Shown here piece after piece: positions 1-7,107 of a stretch of 37,129 nt of DNA; the stretch's first letter is position 1; each line of letters opens with the position of its first letter. The DNA lies in the NCBI GenBank assembly GCA_009775355.1, contig VSPN01000007.1, positions 1 through 37,129 of the forward strand. Direction: 5' to 3'. The notes under the pieces were generated by a model, which saw only the letters and a list, made by a program, of their open reading frames with translations, was not told the origin of the DNA and searched no databases. A program made the position numbers and the translations under genes. The DNA is from Muribaculaceae bacterium. GTDB taxonomy: Bacteria > Bacteroidota > Bacteroidia > Bacteroidales > Muribaculaceae.

Positions 1-2
1 CA

Positions 3-149
3 AGTTCTTTATGTTCAGACTGGCCACACTATACTCTTGATACTCTCTCCCGCCCACCGGAAAAATCCGCTGACCCAAAAAATAGTGTGGTTAACCAGAT
101 GTTGTTATTGGAGGAACGTCGTGAAAGTTCGTGCGGAGCAGGTGTATAA
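3..149 (+). CDS. Possible 3' end of a gene entering from the left edge
   Basis: One forward frame is open from the first bases of the window to a TAA at 147-149, about 48 codons, ending in the residues ESSCGAGV. It could be the C-terminus of a gene that starts outside the window, but it resembles no family I know and has no terminator on the plus strand. An open frame of this length can occur by chance. Confidence 0.2.
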   Translation, partial: SSLCSDWPHYTLDTLSRPPEKSADPKNSVVNQMLLLEERRESSCGAGV

Positions 150-150
150 T

Positions 151-174
151 AAAAAAGCATCGCTAATGCGATGC
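151..174 (-). terminator. Rho-independent terminator of tRNA-His
   Basis: A perfect 7-bp stem (GCATCGC 157-163, GCGATGC 168-174) with a 4-nt loop is followed, in minus-strand sense, by a run of six T (151-156). It lies 6 bases beyond the 3' end of the tRNA. Confidence 0.85.
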
Positions 175-180
175 TTAATG

Positions 181-255
<75 letters not shown>

Positions 256-287
256 GTTTCTGCCTCTCGGTCTCCCGAAAAGCGATG

Positions 288-319
288 CAAAGTTATGACT
301 TTTTTTTCAATTGTGCAAA
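288..319 (-). promoter_or_regulatory. Bacteroidetes promoter for tRNA-His
   Basis: On the minus strand, TTTG (316-319), a 20-nt spacer and TAACTTTG (288-295) match the Bacteroidetes primary sigma consensus exactly. Transcription would start near 281, about 25 nt before the tRNA. The -33 box lies 13 bp from the stop codon of the upstream TlpA-like gene. Confidence 0.85.
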
Positions 320-332
320 TCTTTTTCAGATT

Positions 333-1430
333 TTATTTCATCAATTGCTCGAGAATGTCGAAGAAAGCGGGATTTTCACCGGTCGTGATGTTGACAATTT
401 TGCCTTCTGGACTGATTATGGCTTTTGTCGGAAAGCCCTCTACTGCATAATCCTCAAGCAGTCTGCCGCCTCCTTGCTCGGGATTGTAGAGATTGATCCA
501 GGGCAAATCATATTTTTTGACAGCCGCTTTCCACTTGTCGCGTGAGTCGTTGCAGGCCACACCGATTATCTCGAGTTCCGGACGGTAGGCAGCATATGCC
601 TCCTTGAGTTTCGGAAAACCTTTGATGCACCATGGGCACCAGCTTCCCCAGAAGTCGATGATCACCCATTTGCCGCGGAAATCAGCAAGGCTGACTTTCT
701 CGCCCTTCATATTCTCGAAAGTGAAGTCTGGAGCCACGACATTGCCGCTCTGCAGTTGCACTTTGCGCCGTTCGGCCTCGATCTTGCGCTCCACATACTG
801 TTTCTGGGGCTCGAGAAAGAGGGCGATTGTGCTGTTGCGTGCCGCAGGAGTCATGGCGTCATAGGCTTTGAGGAACTCTTCGCCTTCAAGGTGCATCACT
901 GCGTAGGGCACCGCTTCCGCTTCGGGATTGGCGGCGATATAGTCGGTGAAGAGCCTGTCGTAATTCTCGCTGATCTTCTCCACCAGTGCCGGGTCAGGAG
1001 ATCCGGATGACATCAGCGAACGGTATTCCTGAAGCATTTTCGACGATTCCATATCGAGCCGTGCTATGTCTTCCATCAGACGGCTGCCTGTGATTGAATA
1101 GGAGAGAGGATTTGTGCCGGCTATATCAACCGACAGCTCGTCGCCCGGCTTGGTGTATATGACGATATATTCTCGGTCTCCGGTCGGTATTACATACTGT
1201 GCCGGCCCGTCGGGAAGAGTCTTTATGACAAATTTACCGTCTGTGACAGTGCCTTGGGCGCGTATTGCCTCGGGGCGCTCGTTGCGGGGTTTCACCATAT
1301 CGGCTATGTAGCCGTATTCAAGATCATATTCTTTCTGCGCTACGGCTGGAGCCACATTGACTGTGATGTCGGCCGATGCTGTGGCACATATTGCCATTGA
1401 TGCCGCAAGTGTAGTGATGGTTTTATTCAT
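333..1430 (-). CDS. TlpA/ResA-like thiol-disulfide oxidoreductase
   Basis: A 365-residue exported thioredoxin-fold protein. A signal peptide occupies residues 1-20 (hydrophobic core, then ATASA before DITV). A beta-rich N-terminal domain of the DUF4369 type and a helical linker follow, then a C-terminal AhpC/TSA-thioredoxin domain with the redox motif WCPWC near residue 265. Such proteins reduce disulfides in the periplasm or on the outer-membrane side, often for cytochrome maturation; the substrate here cannot be told. It is the last gene of the rho operon: its ATG overlaps the TGA of the radical SAM gene by 4 nt. Family assignment is firm, cellular role is inferred. Confidence 0.9.
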   Translation of the reverse strand: MNKTITTLAASMAICATASADITVNVAPAVAQKEYDLEYGYIADMVKPRNERPEAIRAQGTVTDGKFVIKTLPDGPAQYVIPTGDREYIVIYTKPGDELSVDIAGTNPLSYSITGSRLMEDIARLDMESSKMLQEYRSLMSSGSPDPALVEKISENYDRLFTDYIAANPEAEAVPYAVMHLEGEEFLKAYDAMTPAARNSTIALFLEPQKQYVERKIEAERRKVQLQSGNVVAPDFTFENMKGEKVSLADFRGKWVIIDFWGSWCPWCIKGFPKLKEAYAAYRPELEIIGVACNDSRDKWKAAVKKYDLPWINLYNPEQGGGRLLEDYAVEGFPTKAIISPEGKIVNITTGENPAFFDILEQLMK

Positions 1431-2338
1431 TTTGATATGTTTTTGTCTTGTTTGAGTCTATTGATCAGAAGATTGGTAAACTGGTAATTCTTGAGTCCCC
1501 AAGATGGGGCTATGACTTTTTCAGGCGGGGAAGATGCAAGAAATCTCTCGATCGCGATGTGTCGGGGTGTGTTTTTTGTCACCCTGACACAGAAATCAAG
1601 ATATTCATCGACAGTGAGCGGTTTCACATCGATAAGGCCTTCGGTCCACATGCGGTGCAGCGGTGTGCCGCGGAGTATCTGGAGGTGATGGAGCTTGAAC
1701 GATTCCACGGGCAGACCGCATATCTGCCTGACTGTGTCGAGGGCGTCTTCCGCGCTCTCGCCCGGAAGTCCGGCTATAAGATGGACGCCTACATGCAGGC
1801 CTTTGCAGGCCAGCGAGATTATCGCGTTTTGACTGCAATGGGAGTCATGCCCCCTGTTGATGGCGCGAAGAGTGGAGTCGTGCATGCTCTCCACTCCAAG
1901 TTCAACAAATACGGGCAACTGCCGGTTCAGTTCCGAGAGAAGGTCTGTCACTGATTCGGGAAGACAGTCGGGACGAGTGCCTATGATCAGACCGACGACT
2001 CCAGGAATCTGAGCCGCTGTCAGATATGTCTCCTCCAGTTCCTTAACATCCTTGCGGTGGGTGCCGGTGTATGACTGGAAGTATGCGAGATATCGCATGT
2101 CGGGATACTTGTGGCCGAAGAAGTGTTTCCCCGACTCGATCTGTTCTGCCACGCTCTTGTGTCCGAAGCAATATGCGGGCGTGAACGATGTGTTGTCGCA
2201 GTATATGCATCCTCCGCGGCTGAGAGTTCCGTCGCGGTTCGGGCAACCGGCGTCTGTGTTGACCGAGATCTTCTGCACCTTGTGATCAGGGAAGAAGCGC
2301 CTCATGTATTCGGCATAATCCGTATAAAACCCGTTCAT
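1427..2338 (-). CDS. TIGR01212-family radical SAM protein (YhcC-like)
   Basis: A 303-residue protein with the cysteine pattern typical of this family: a Cys in NTDAGCPNRDGT near residue 32, then GGCIYC near 43-46, which together bind the 4Fe-4S cluster. The rest is a radical SAM TIM barrel with conserved GTRPDC and ELGVES segments. E. coli YhcC is the known homologue; its reaction is not firmly established. The start ATG overlaps the aroC stop by 4 nt and its stop overlaps the next start by 4 nt, so translation is probably coupled along the operon. Confidence 0.88.
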   Translation of the reverse strand: MNGFYTDYAEYMRRFFPDHKVQKISVNTDAGCPNRDGTLSRGGCIYCDNTSFTPAYCFGHKSVAEQIESGKHFFGHKYPDMRYLAYFQSYTGTHRKDVKELEETYLTAAQIPGVVGLIIGTRPDCLPESVTDLLSELNRQLPVFVELGVESMHDSTLRAINRGHDSHCSQNAIISLACKGLHVGVHLIAGLPGESAEDALDTVRQICGLPVESFKLHHLQILRGTPLHRMWTEGLIDVKPLTVDEYLDFCVRVTKNTPRHIAIERFLASSPPEKVIAPSWGLKNYQFTNLLINRLKQDKNISK

Positions 2339-3324
2339 TGCCGCAGGTGTATTGACAAGGAGTTGTCGAGTCTGGTCATATCGGCGAGCACGAGGGCTGC
2401 CATGGACTCTACGACCGGAACAGCGCGTATGGCCACACAGGGGTCATGACGCCCTTTCGGCTCTATGACACAAGGATTGCCTGCGGCGTCGATTGAATCG
2501 ACACGCTGCATTACCGTCGGCGTGGGTTTGAAATATACCGTGAATTCGATCGGCATTCCGTTCGCTATTCCTCCCTGTATTCCGCCGCTGTGATTTGACA
2601 GAATTCTCGGGGTGTCTCCTCCGGCGGGAGCGAAGATATCCATGCTGGCAGAGCCGGTCATGTATGCGCTGCGGCAACCGTCGCCATATTCGAAGCCTTT
2701 GGCGGCGTTGATGCTCATCATTGCCGCTGCGAGGCGACTGTGCAGTTTGTCGTGCACAGGCTCGCCGACAGGCGAGGTCACTCCGGTCACGGAGCATCTG
2801 ACGATGCCTCCGGTAGAGTCTCCCTCGGCAGCCGTGTCGGCCACATTGTTGGTCTCGATGAATTCCGCCCGGATCGCAATGCCGAGATGTTCGAGCCACT
2901 GGCGGGCTATCGATCCGGCCACGACCCAGGACACTGTCTCGCGGGCGCTTGCGCGTCCTCCGCCTCTGAAATCATGTATGCCATATTTCTTATAATAAGT
3001 GTAGTCTGCATGATTCGGTCTGAACTTCCCGGAGTAACCGTCATAATCGCCGCTGCGGGCGTCGAGGTTGCGCACGATGAATCCGATCGGCGTGCCGAGA
3101 GTGAGTCCGTCGGTCGAGATGCCCGACAGAAATTCGGGTTCATCGCTTTCTCGCCGTTGCGACACGCAGGGTTTGTCTCCCGGGCGGCGGCGTGCGAGAT
3201 GCCGTCTGATCTCGTCTATGTCGATACGCACCATGGGAGGCATGCCGTCAAGCACGCCTCCCATGGCCGGACCGTGGCTTTCGCCGAAAGTGGTGAGCCT
3301 GATGAGTTGTCCGAAGCTGTTCAT
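2335..3324 (-). CDS. aroC: Chorismate synthase
   Basis: Makes chorismate from 5-enolpyruvylshikimate-3-phosphate using reduced FMN, the last common step to the aromatic amino acids. Family signatures are present in order: FGESHG near the N-terminus, RPNHADYTYYKKYGI, GGGRASARET, NHSGGIQGG and KGRHDPC. At 329 residues it is shorter than the roughly 355-360 usual for Bacteroidales; compared from memory, the missing residues lie in the middle, after the FIETNN segment. The catalytic motifs are intact, so it is probably active. It follows rho by 14 nt in the same operon. Confidence 0.95.
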   Translation of the reverse strand: MNSFGQLIRLTTFGESHGPAMGGVLDGMPPMVRIDIDEIRRHLARRRPGDKPCVSQRRESDEPEFLSGISTDGLTLGTPIGFIVRNLDARSGDYDGYSGKFRPNHADYTYYKKYGIHDFRGGGRASARETVSWVVAGSIARQWLEHLGIAIRAEFIETNNVADTAAEGDSTGGIVRCSVTGVTSPVGEPVHDKLHSRLAAAMMSINAAKGFEYGDGCRSAYMTGSASMDIFAPAGGDTPRILSNHSGGIQGGIANGMPIEFTVYFKPTPTVMQRVDSIDAAGNPCVIEPKGRHDPCVAIRAVPVVESMAALVLADMTRLDNSLSIHLRQ

Positions 3325-3338
3325 GATGATTTGACCGC

Positions 3339-5384
3339 TTATCTGTCCATTGTGACGAGAAGTTCTTCGTTAGAACGTGTCAGTTCCATGCGCTTCTTGA
3401 TAAACTCCATGGCCTCGATCGAGTTCATGTCGCTCAGATAGTTGCGCAGAATCCACATGCGGTTGAGTGTTTCCTGCGGCAGGAGCAGGTCGTCGCGTCT
3501 TGTCGACGAGGATATGATGTCTACGGCAGGGAAGATGCGTTTGTTCGATAGCTTGCGGTCGAGCTGAAGCTCCATGTTGCCGGTTCCCTTGAACTCCTCG
3601 AAGATCACTTCATCCATCTTCGATGATGTTTCAGTAAGTGCGGTGGCTATGATGGTGAGCGAGCCGCCGTTCTCGATGTTGCGGGCCGCGCCGAAGAAGC
3701 GTTTGGGACGCTGGAGCGCGTTTGCGTCGACACCTCCCGACAGTATTTTTCCGGAAGCCGGCGACACGGTGTTGTAGGCGCGTGCAAGGCGTGTTATAGA
3801 GTCAAGCATGATCACCACGTCGTGACCGCTTTCGACAAGGCGCTTGGCTTTCTCGAGCACGAGTCCGGCGATCTTGACATGTCTCTCAGCGGGTTCGTCG
3901 AATGTTGAGGCTATAACCTCGGCGTTGACGCTGCGGCTCATGTCGGTCACCTCCTCGGGACGCTCGTCGATCAGGAGCATGATGATGTATGTCTCCGGGT
4001 GGTTTTCCGCTATGGCGTTGGCTATATCTTTGAGAAGTATTGTCTTGCCGGTCTTGGGCGGAGCGACGATTAGGGCACGCTGGCCTTTGCCGATGGGGGC
4101 GAACATGTCGACGATGCGGGTCGATATGTTGTTGCTTCGTCCGCGTGTGAGATCGAACTTCTCGTCGGGGAAAAGAGGCACGAGGTGCTCGAATGGCACA
4201 CGGTCGCGTATGACGTCGGGCGAGAGTCCGTTGATCGAAAGAATGTTGCAGAGAGGGAAGTATTTCTCGCCCGGACGCGGGGGACGGATGCCGCCTTCCA
4301 CCATGTCGCCGGTCTTGAGTCCGAACTCCCGGATCTGCTGCTGGGTGACATATACGTCGTCAGGACTTGTAAGATAGTTGTAGTCGCTTGAGCGTAGAAA
4401 CCCGAATCCTTCGGGCATTACCTCAAGAACTCCATAGGTGGTGAGGATTCCCTGAAGGTCGTAGCTCGTTTCCTGCTGTCGGGCGTTGGTCTGACGCTGG
4501 AGCATGCGTTCTTGCTGGCGCTGCTTTTTTGTCAGACGCTTGGGCTGCTTCATATTCTGGAGGATCATGGCTCCGGGTTCGGCTATGATTATCGGAGCGG
4601 TGGCCTCGGACTTTTCCTCTTCATGGATCTGCTGCTGAGACCTCGGAGTGAATGTGCGGCCTTTGGCGTTCGAGAAGAACGCACCCAGAGAGGGCTGTCC
4701 TTTCGACTTGACTTCCGGCATTTTCTGTGCCGGTGCGGTTTGGCCGGTTTCCGCTACGGCATTGGCGGCGGATTCTGTGTCGGTGGTGGCCGGCTTGGGT
4801 TGCATATTGTTTCCCTCAGTTACGGTTTCGCTGATAATCATCGGCAGAGTGCCGTCTGCGGAGAATACTTCAGGAAGAACAGGGGTATCGGCGGTAGTTT
4901 CGGATTTGATCTCTGTCGGTTCCGGCTGTGTGGCGGCTTTCGGTTTTCTGCCTCGGCGCTTGGGCGCCGGGCTTTCGGGCTGGAGACCAGCCTCTGGTGT
5001 TGTGGTCTCCTGTTCTGAATCTGCAGCCGACACCAGGTTTTTCGCCACTGTCGCGGCATCTGTCTGCTCGGCGGCAGCCTTGGGTTTGCGCCCACGCCGT
5101 TTGGGCTCTGGTTTTGCTGCGGCTTCTTGGGTTTCGTCAGTGGCTTCGGTTGTTTCTATTGCAGTGGCAGGGGTAGTGCGTCTGGCGCGCGGTTTACGTT
5201 CTTTCTGAGCGCGCGGTTTAAGTCTGGCAGCCTCTTCGCGGGCCACCTGGGCAGAGGCATTGTCGATAATGAAGTAAGCGGTTTCTTCCTTGTTATCGGT
5301 GCTGCTCTTTTTCATGCCCATCGATTCTGCGAGTTCGCGAAGTGCGGTCTCGTCCATCGACATTAATTCTTCAAAACTATGCAT
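3339..5384 (-). CDS. rho: Transcription termination factor Rho with large disordered insertion
   Basis: A 681-residue Rho, compared with about 420 in E. coli. Residues 1-45 form the N-terminal helical domain. Residues 55-305 are a low-complexity insertion rich in Ala, Pro, Glu, Lys and Arg, including two copies of KRRGRKPKAA (95-104 and 142-151) that resemble AT-hooks. The RNA-binding cold-shock domain follows (GFGFLR at 326-331), then the hexameric ATPase with Walker A APPKTGKT (441-448) and the DERPEEV segment. Insertions of this kind occur in Bacteroidetes Rho proteins. First gene of the rho-aroC-radical SAM-TlpA operon, read from a promoter about 300 nt upstream. Confidence 0.97.
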   Translation of the reverse strand: MHSFEELMSMDETALRELAESMGMKKSSTDNKEETAYFIIDNASAQVAREEAARLKPRAQKERKPRARRTTPATAIETTEATDETQEAAAKPEPKRRGRKPKAAAEQTDAATVAKNLVSAADSEQETTTPEAGLQPESPAPKRRGRKPKAATQPEPTEIKSETTADTPVLPEVFSADGTLPMIISETVTEGNNMQPKPATTDTESAANAVAETGQTAPAQKMPEVKSKGQPSLGAFFSNAKGRTFTPRSQQQIHEEEKSEATAPIIIAEPGAMILQNMKQPKRLTKKQRQQERMLQRQTNARQQETSYDLQGILTTYGVLEVMPEGFGFLRSSDYNYLTSPDDVYVTQQQIREFGLKTGDMVEGGIRPPRPGEKYFPLCNILSINGLSPDVIRDRVPFEHLVPLFPDEKFDLTRGRSNNISTRIVDMFAPIGKGQRALIVAPPKTGKTILLKDIANAIAENHPETYIIMLLIDERPEEVTDMSRSVNAEVIASTFDEPAERHVKIAGLVLEKAKRLVESGHDVVIMLDSITRLARAYNTVSPASGKILSGGVDANALQRPKRFFGAARNIENGGSLTIIATALTETSSKMDEVIFEEFKGTGNMELQLDRKLSNKRIFPAVDIISSSTRRDDLLLPQETLNRMWILRNYLSDMNSIEAMEFIKKRMELTRSNEELLVTMDR

Positions 5385-5679
5385 AATGAGTGCGTGGGTT
5401 GTATGTGCCGTCGGAGTCTGAAAGTAAAATTACTTCAACATAAATAGTGCGGATAGACAGATTGGAGCCATATCCAATTGTCAGACCATGCCGCCCGACA
5501 GGCACAAATAATTTTGTGCTGTTTAAGGTGGTGTGTGGGCAGGGATCACAAAGAGTCGGTTATTCCCTGCTGGCCGTAAATACTGTGATTGTAATTCAAA
5601 CAGTTTTACGGCTATTTTGGTTTTGTGGGATTTTAAAACAGTGACAGAACCGCCTCGTGCGGAATTATCTTTCCTGTTT
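5385..5679 (-). promoter_or_regulatory. Long structured 5' leader of rho
   Basis: From the predicted start near 5679 to the rho ATG there are about 295 nt without a convincing gene. Four possible stems are visible: GCCGTAAA-t-ACTGT with its complement (5573-5612, 13 bp with one bulge), AGGGA/TCCCT (5541-5568), a perfect 7-bp stem GCACAAA/TTTGTGC with a 4-nt loop (5502-5519), and ATTGGA/TCCAAT (5461-5478). In E. coli, rho is autoregulated through its leader; a similar role here is inference. Confidence 0.5.
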
Positions 5680-5685
5680 GTGAAG

Positions 5686-5717
5686 CAAAGTTAGCGAAAT
5701 GATTCCAATATTCCAAA
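5686..5717 (-). promoter_or_regulatory. Promoter of the rho operon
   Basis: TTTG (5714-5717, minus strand), a 20-nt spacer and TAACTTTG (5686-5693) match the consensus exactly. It sits between the stop of the ABC permease gene (5766) and the rho leader, so it starts a separate transcript for rho, aroC and the two redox/radical genes. Confidence 0.85.
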
Positions 5718-5765
5718 TTAAATCACACATTTTTGAGATAGGCGCGTCTCTCTGATCTCTAATGT

Positions 5766-7007
5766 CTATTCCGTTCGCATAGAGTCGGCGGGAGAGATGC
5801 CGGCTGCGAAGCGCGACGGTATGATCAGGCTTGCATATATCAGCATAAGGCAGGCGGCATTGAGGGCGGCGACGGCTTGCCAACTGATTTCGACCGGCAC
5901 GAAATCTATATAGTATGCCTCCGGGTCGAGCGGCATGAAATGCCATCTGTCCTGGCACCAGAGCAGCACGAGCATTATGATGTTGCCGGCAAGCATGCCG
6001 GTCAGCGCTACTTTCATGGCGAGAAAGATGAAGATATTGCGTATCTTGCCTGTCGGGGCACCTATTGCCCTGATAACGCCGATGATTCTTTTTTTGTCGA
6101 GTATCAATATTAGCATACCGGATATCAGAGTGGCTATCGCGACAATAGCCATCAGTGTCAGCACCACGATGACGTTGGTGTCGAGCAGCGAGAGCCAGTG
6201 GAAATATCCTGCTCCCTGGATTCTGGCGTTTTCGGTTTTGTAATATTTGTAGACAGTGCCGTTGGCCAGAGCATCGATGAGGGTTTTCTGAAGACGGATG
6301 CTGTAATTGTCGATTTCTGCAAAGTCGTCTGTCTGTATCTGCAGGCTTGTGCCCTGGTTTGACGACAGTCCGGCGATTCCCTGTATAAGGGGCAGGGCAC
6401 CGTAGATTATCACCTGGTCATATGAGTCGAAATGGGAATTATAAATGCCTGCTACCGTAAGACGTCTGGCCCGAACGTCATCTGATATGAAGTATGTGTC
6501 GATCTTGTCGCCGGTCTTGAGTCCGAGCTGACGGGCTGCTATCGACGATATCACAATGTCGTTTTTCGATTCAGGCTTGCTGTAGTCGGGTATCGTGCCC
6601 TCTTCGAGATTATCGTCTATGAAGTTGGTTGTATGCTCTCCTTCGAGGCTTCGAAGATAGACTCCCTTGAAATCATCTGGCGTCTTAAGAATGGCGGGAA
6701 TCGATACCCCGAGACTGTATGAAATGATATAAGGCTCATTCTCGATGAGACTTTTCAGTGACGGCGTGAGGGTCACCACATTGTTGTCTCCGTCGGCCGA
6801 AGGTGTGGCGTAGAGTGTGATGTGTGAGTTGAAGCCGATGACTTTGTCTCTGATCTCACGCTTGAAACCGGTCACTACAGCCACCGAGGCAAGCATGACT
6901 GCTATAGAGAGTGCCACGGCCGTAACGGATACCTTGATGGCGGGGGAACTTTTGCGGCCGTCGGTCGAGAGTGAAAGCCGCCGCGCTATAAATAGACTGA
7001 AAATCAT
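5766..7007 (-). CDS. FtsX-like ABC transporter permease (LolC/LolE type)
   Basis: A 413-residue integral inner-membrane protein with the LolC/E-MacB layout: an N-terminal membrane helix around 25-47 (AVALSIAVMLASVAVVTGF), a large periplasmic domain of about 230 residues (with TFPGE-type elements replaced by beta-rich sequence), then three C-terminal helices near 280-305, 330-355 and 375-400. The KKRIIGVIRAIGA segment is the usual cytoplasmic coupling loop. Such permeases, with an ATPase, release lipoproteins to the outer membrane or export substrates. The partner ATPase is not in the window. The start codon lies only 5 nt after the -7 box, so the mRNA may be nearly leaderless. Confidence 0.85.
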   Translation of the reverse strand: MIFSLFIARRLSLSTDGRKSSPAIKVSVTAVALSIAVMLASVAVVTGFKREIRDKVIGFNSHITLYATPSADGDNNVVTLTPSLKSLIENEPYIISYSLGVSIPAILKTPDDFKGVYLRSLEGEHTTNFIDDNLEEGTIPDYSKPESKNDIVISSIAARQLGLKTGDKIDTYFISDDVRARRLTVAGIYNSHFDSYDQVIIYGALPLIQGIAGLSSNQGTSLQIQTDDFAEIDNYSIRLQKTLIDALANGTVYKYYKTENARIQGAGYFHWLSLLDTNVIVVLTLMAIVAIATLISGMLILILDKKRIIGVIRAIGAPTGKIRNIFIFLAMKVALTGMLAGNIIMLVLLWCQDRWHFMPLDPEAYYIDFVPVEISWQAVAALNAACLMLIYASLIIPSRFAAGISPADSMRTE

Positions 7008-7011
7008 GATG

Positions 7012-7043
7012 CAAAATTAGCTTTTAGACCACAAATATCCAAA
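7012..7043 (-). promoter_or_regulatory. Promoter of the ABC permease gene
   Basis: TTTG (7040-7043, minus strand), 20-nt spacer, TAATTTTG (7012-7019), followed directly by CATC and the ATG at 7007. The expected start site, about 5-7 nt after the box, falls on or next to the start codon. Confidence 0.8.
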
Positions 7044-7107
7044 TCCGGTCAAACCTGCGGTCGTTTTGTCGTGTTGTGAAGTAAACAAGGTTCTGAACAC
7101 AAGCGTT

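Noticed and set aside
24..90. Inverted 9-bp pair CCACACTAT (24-32) and ATAGTGTGG (82-90)
   Set aside because: The arms are 49 bp apart, with no T-run and no target duplication; a chance or minor structure cannot be excluded.
4838..5176. Long frames on the plus strand opposite the Rho insertion
   Set aside because: They are shadows of the GC-rich low-complexity coding sequence of rho.
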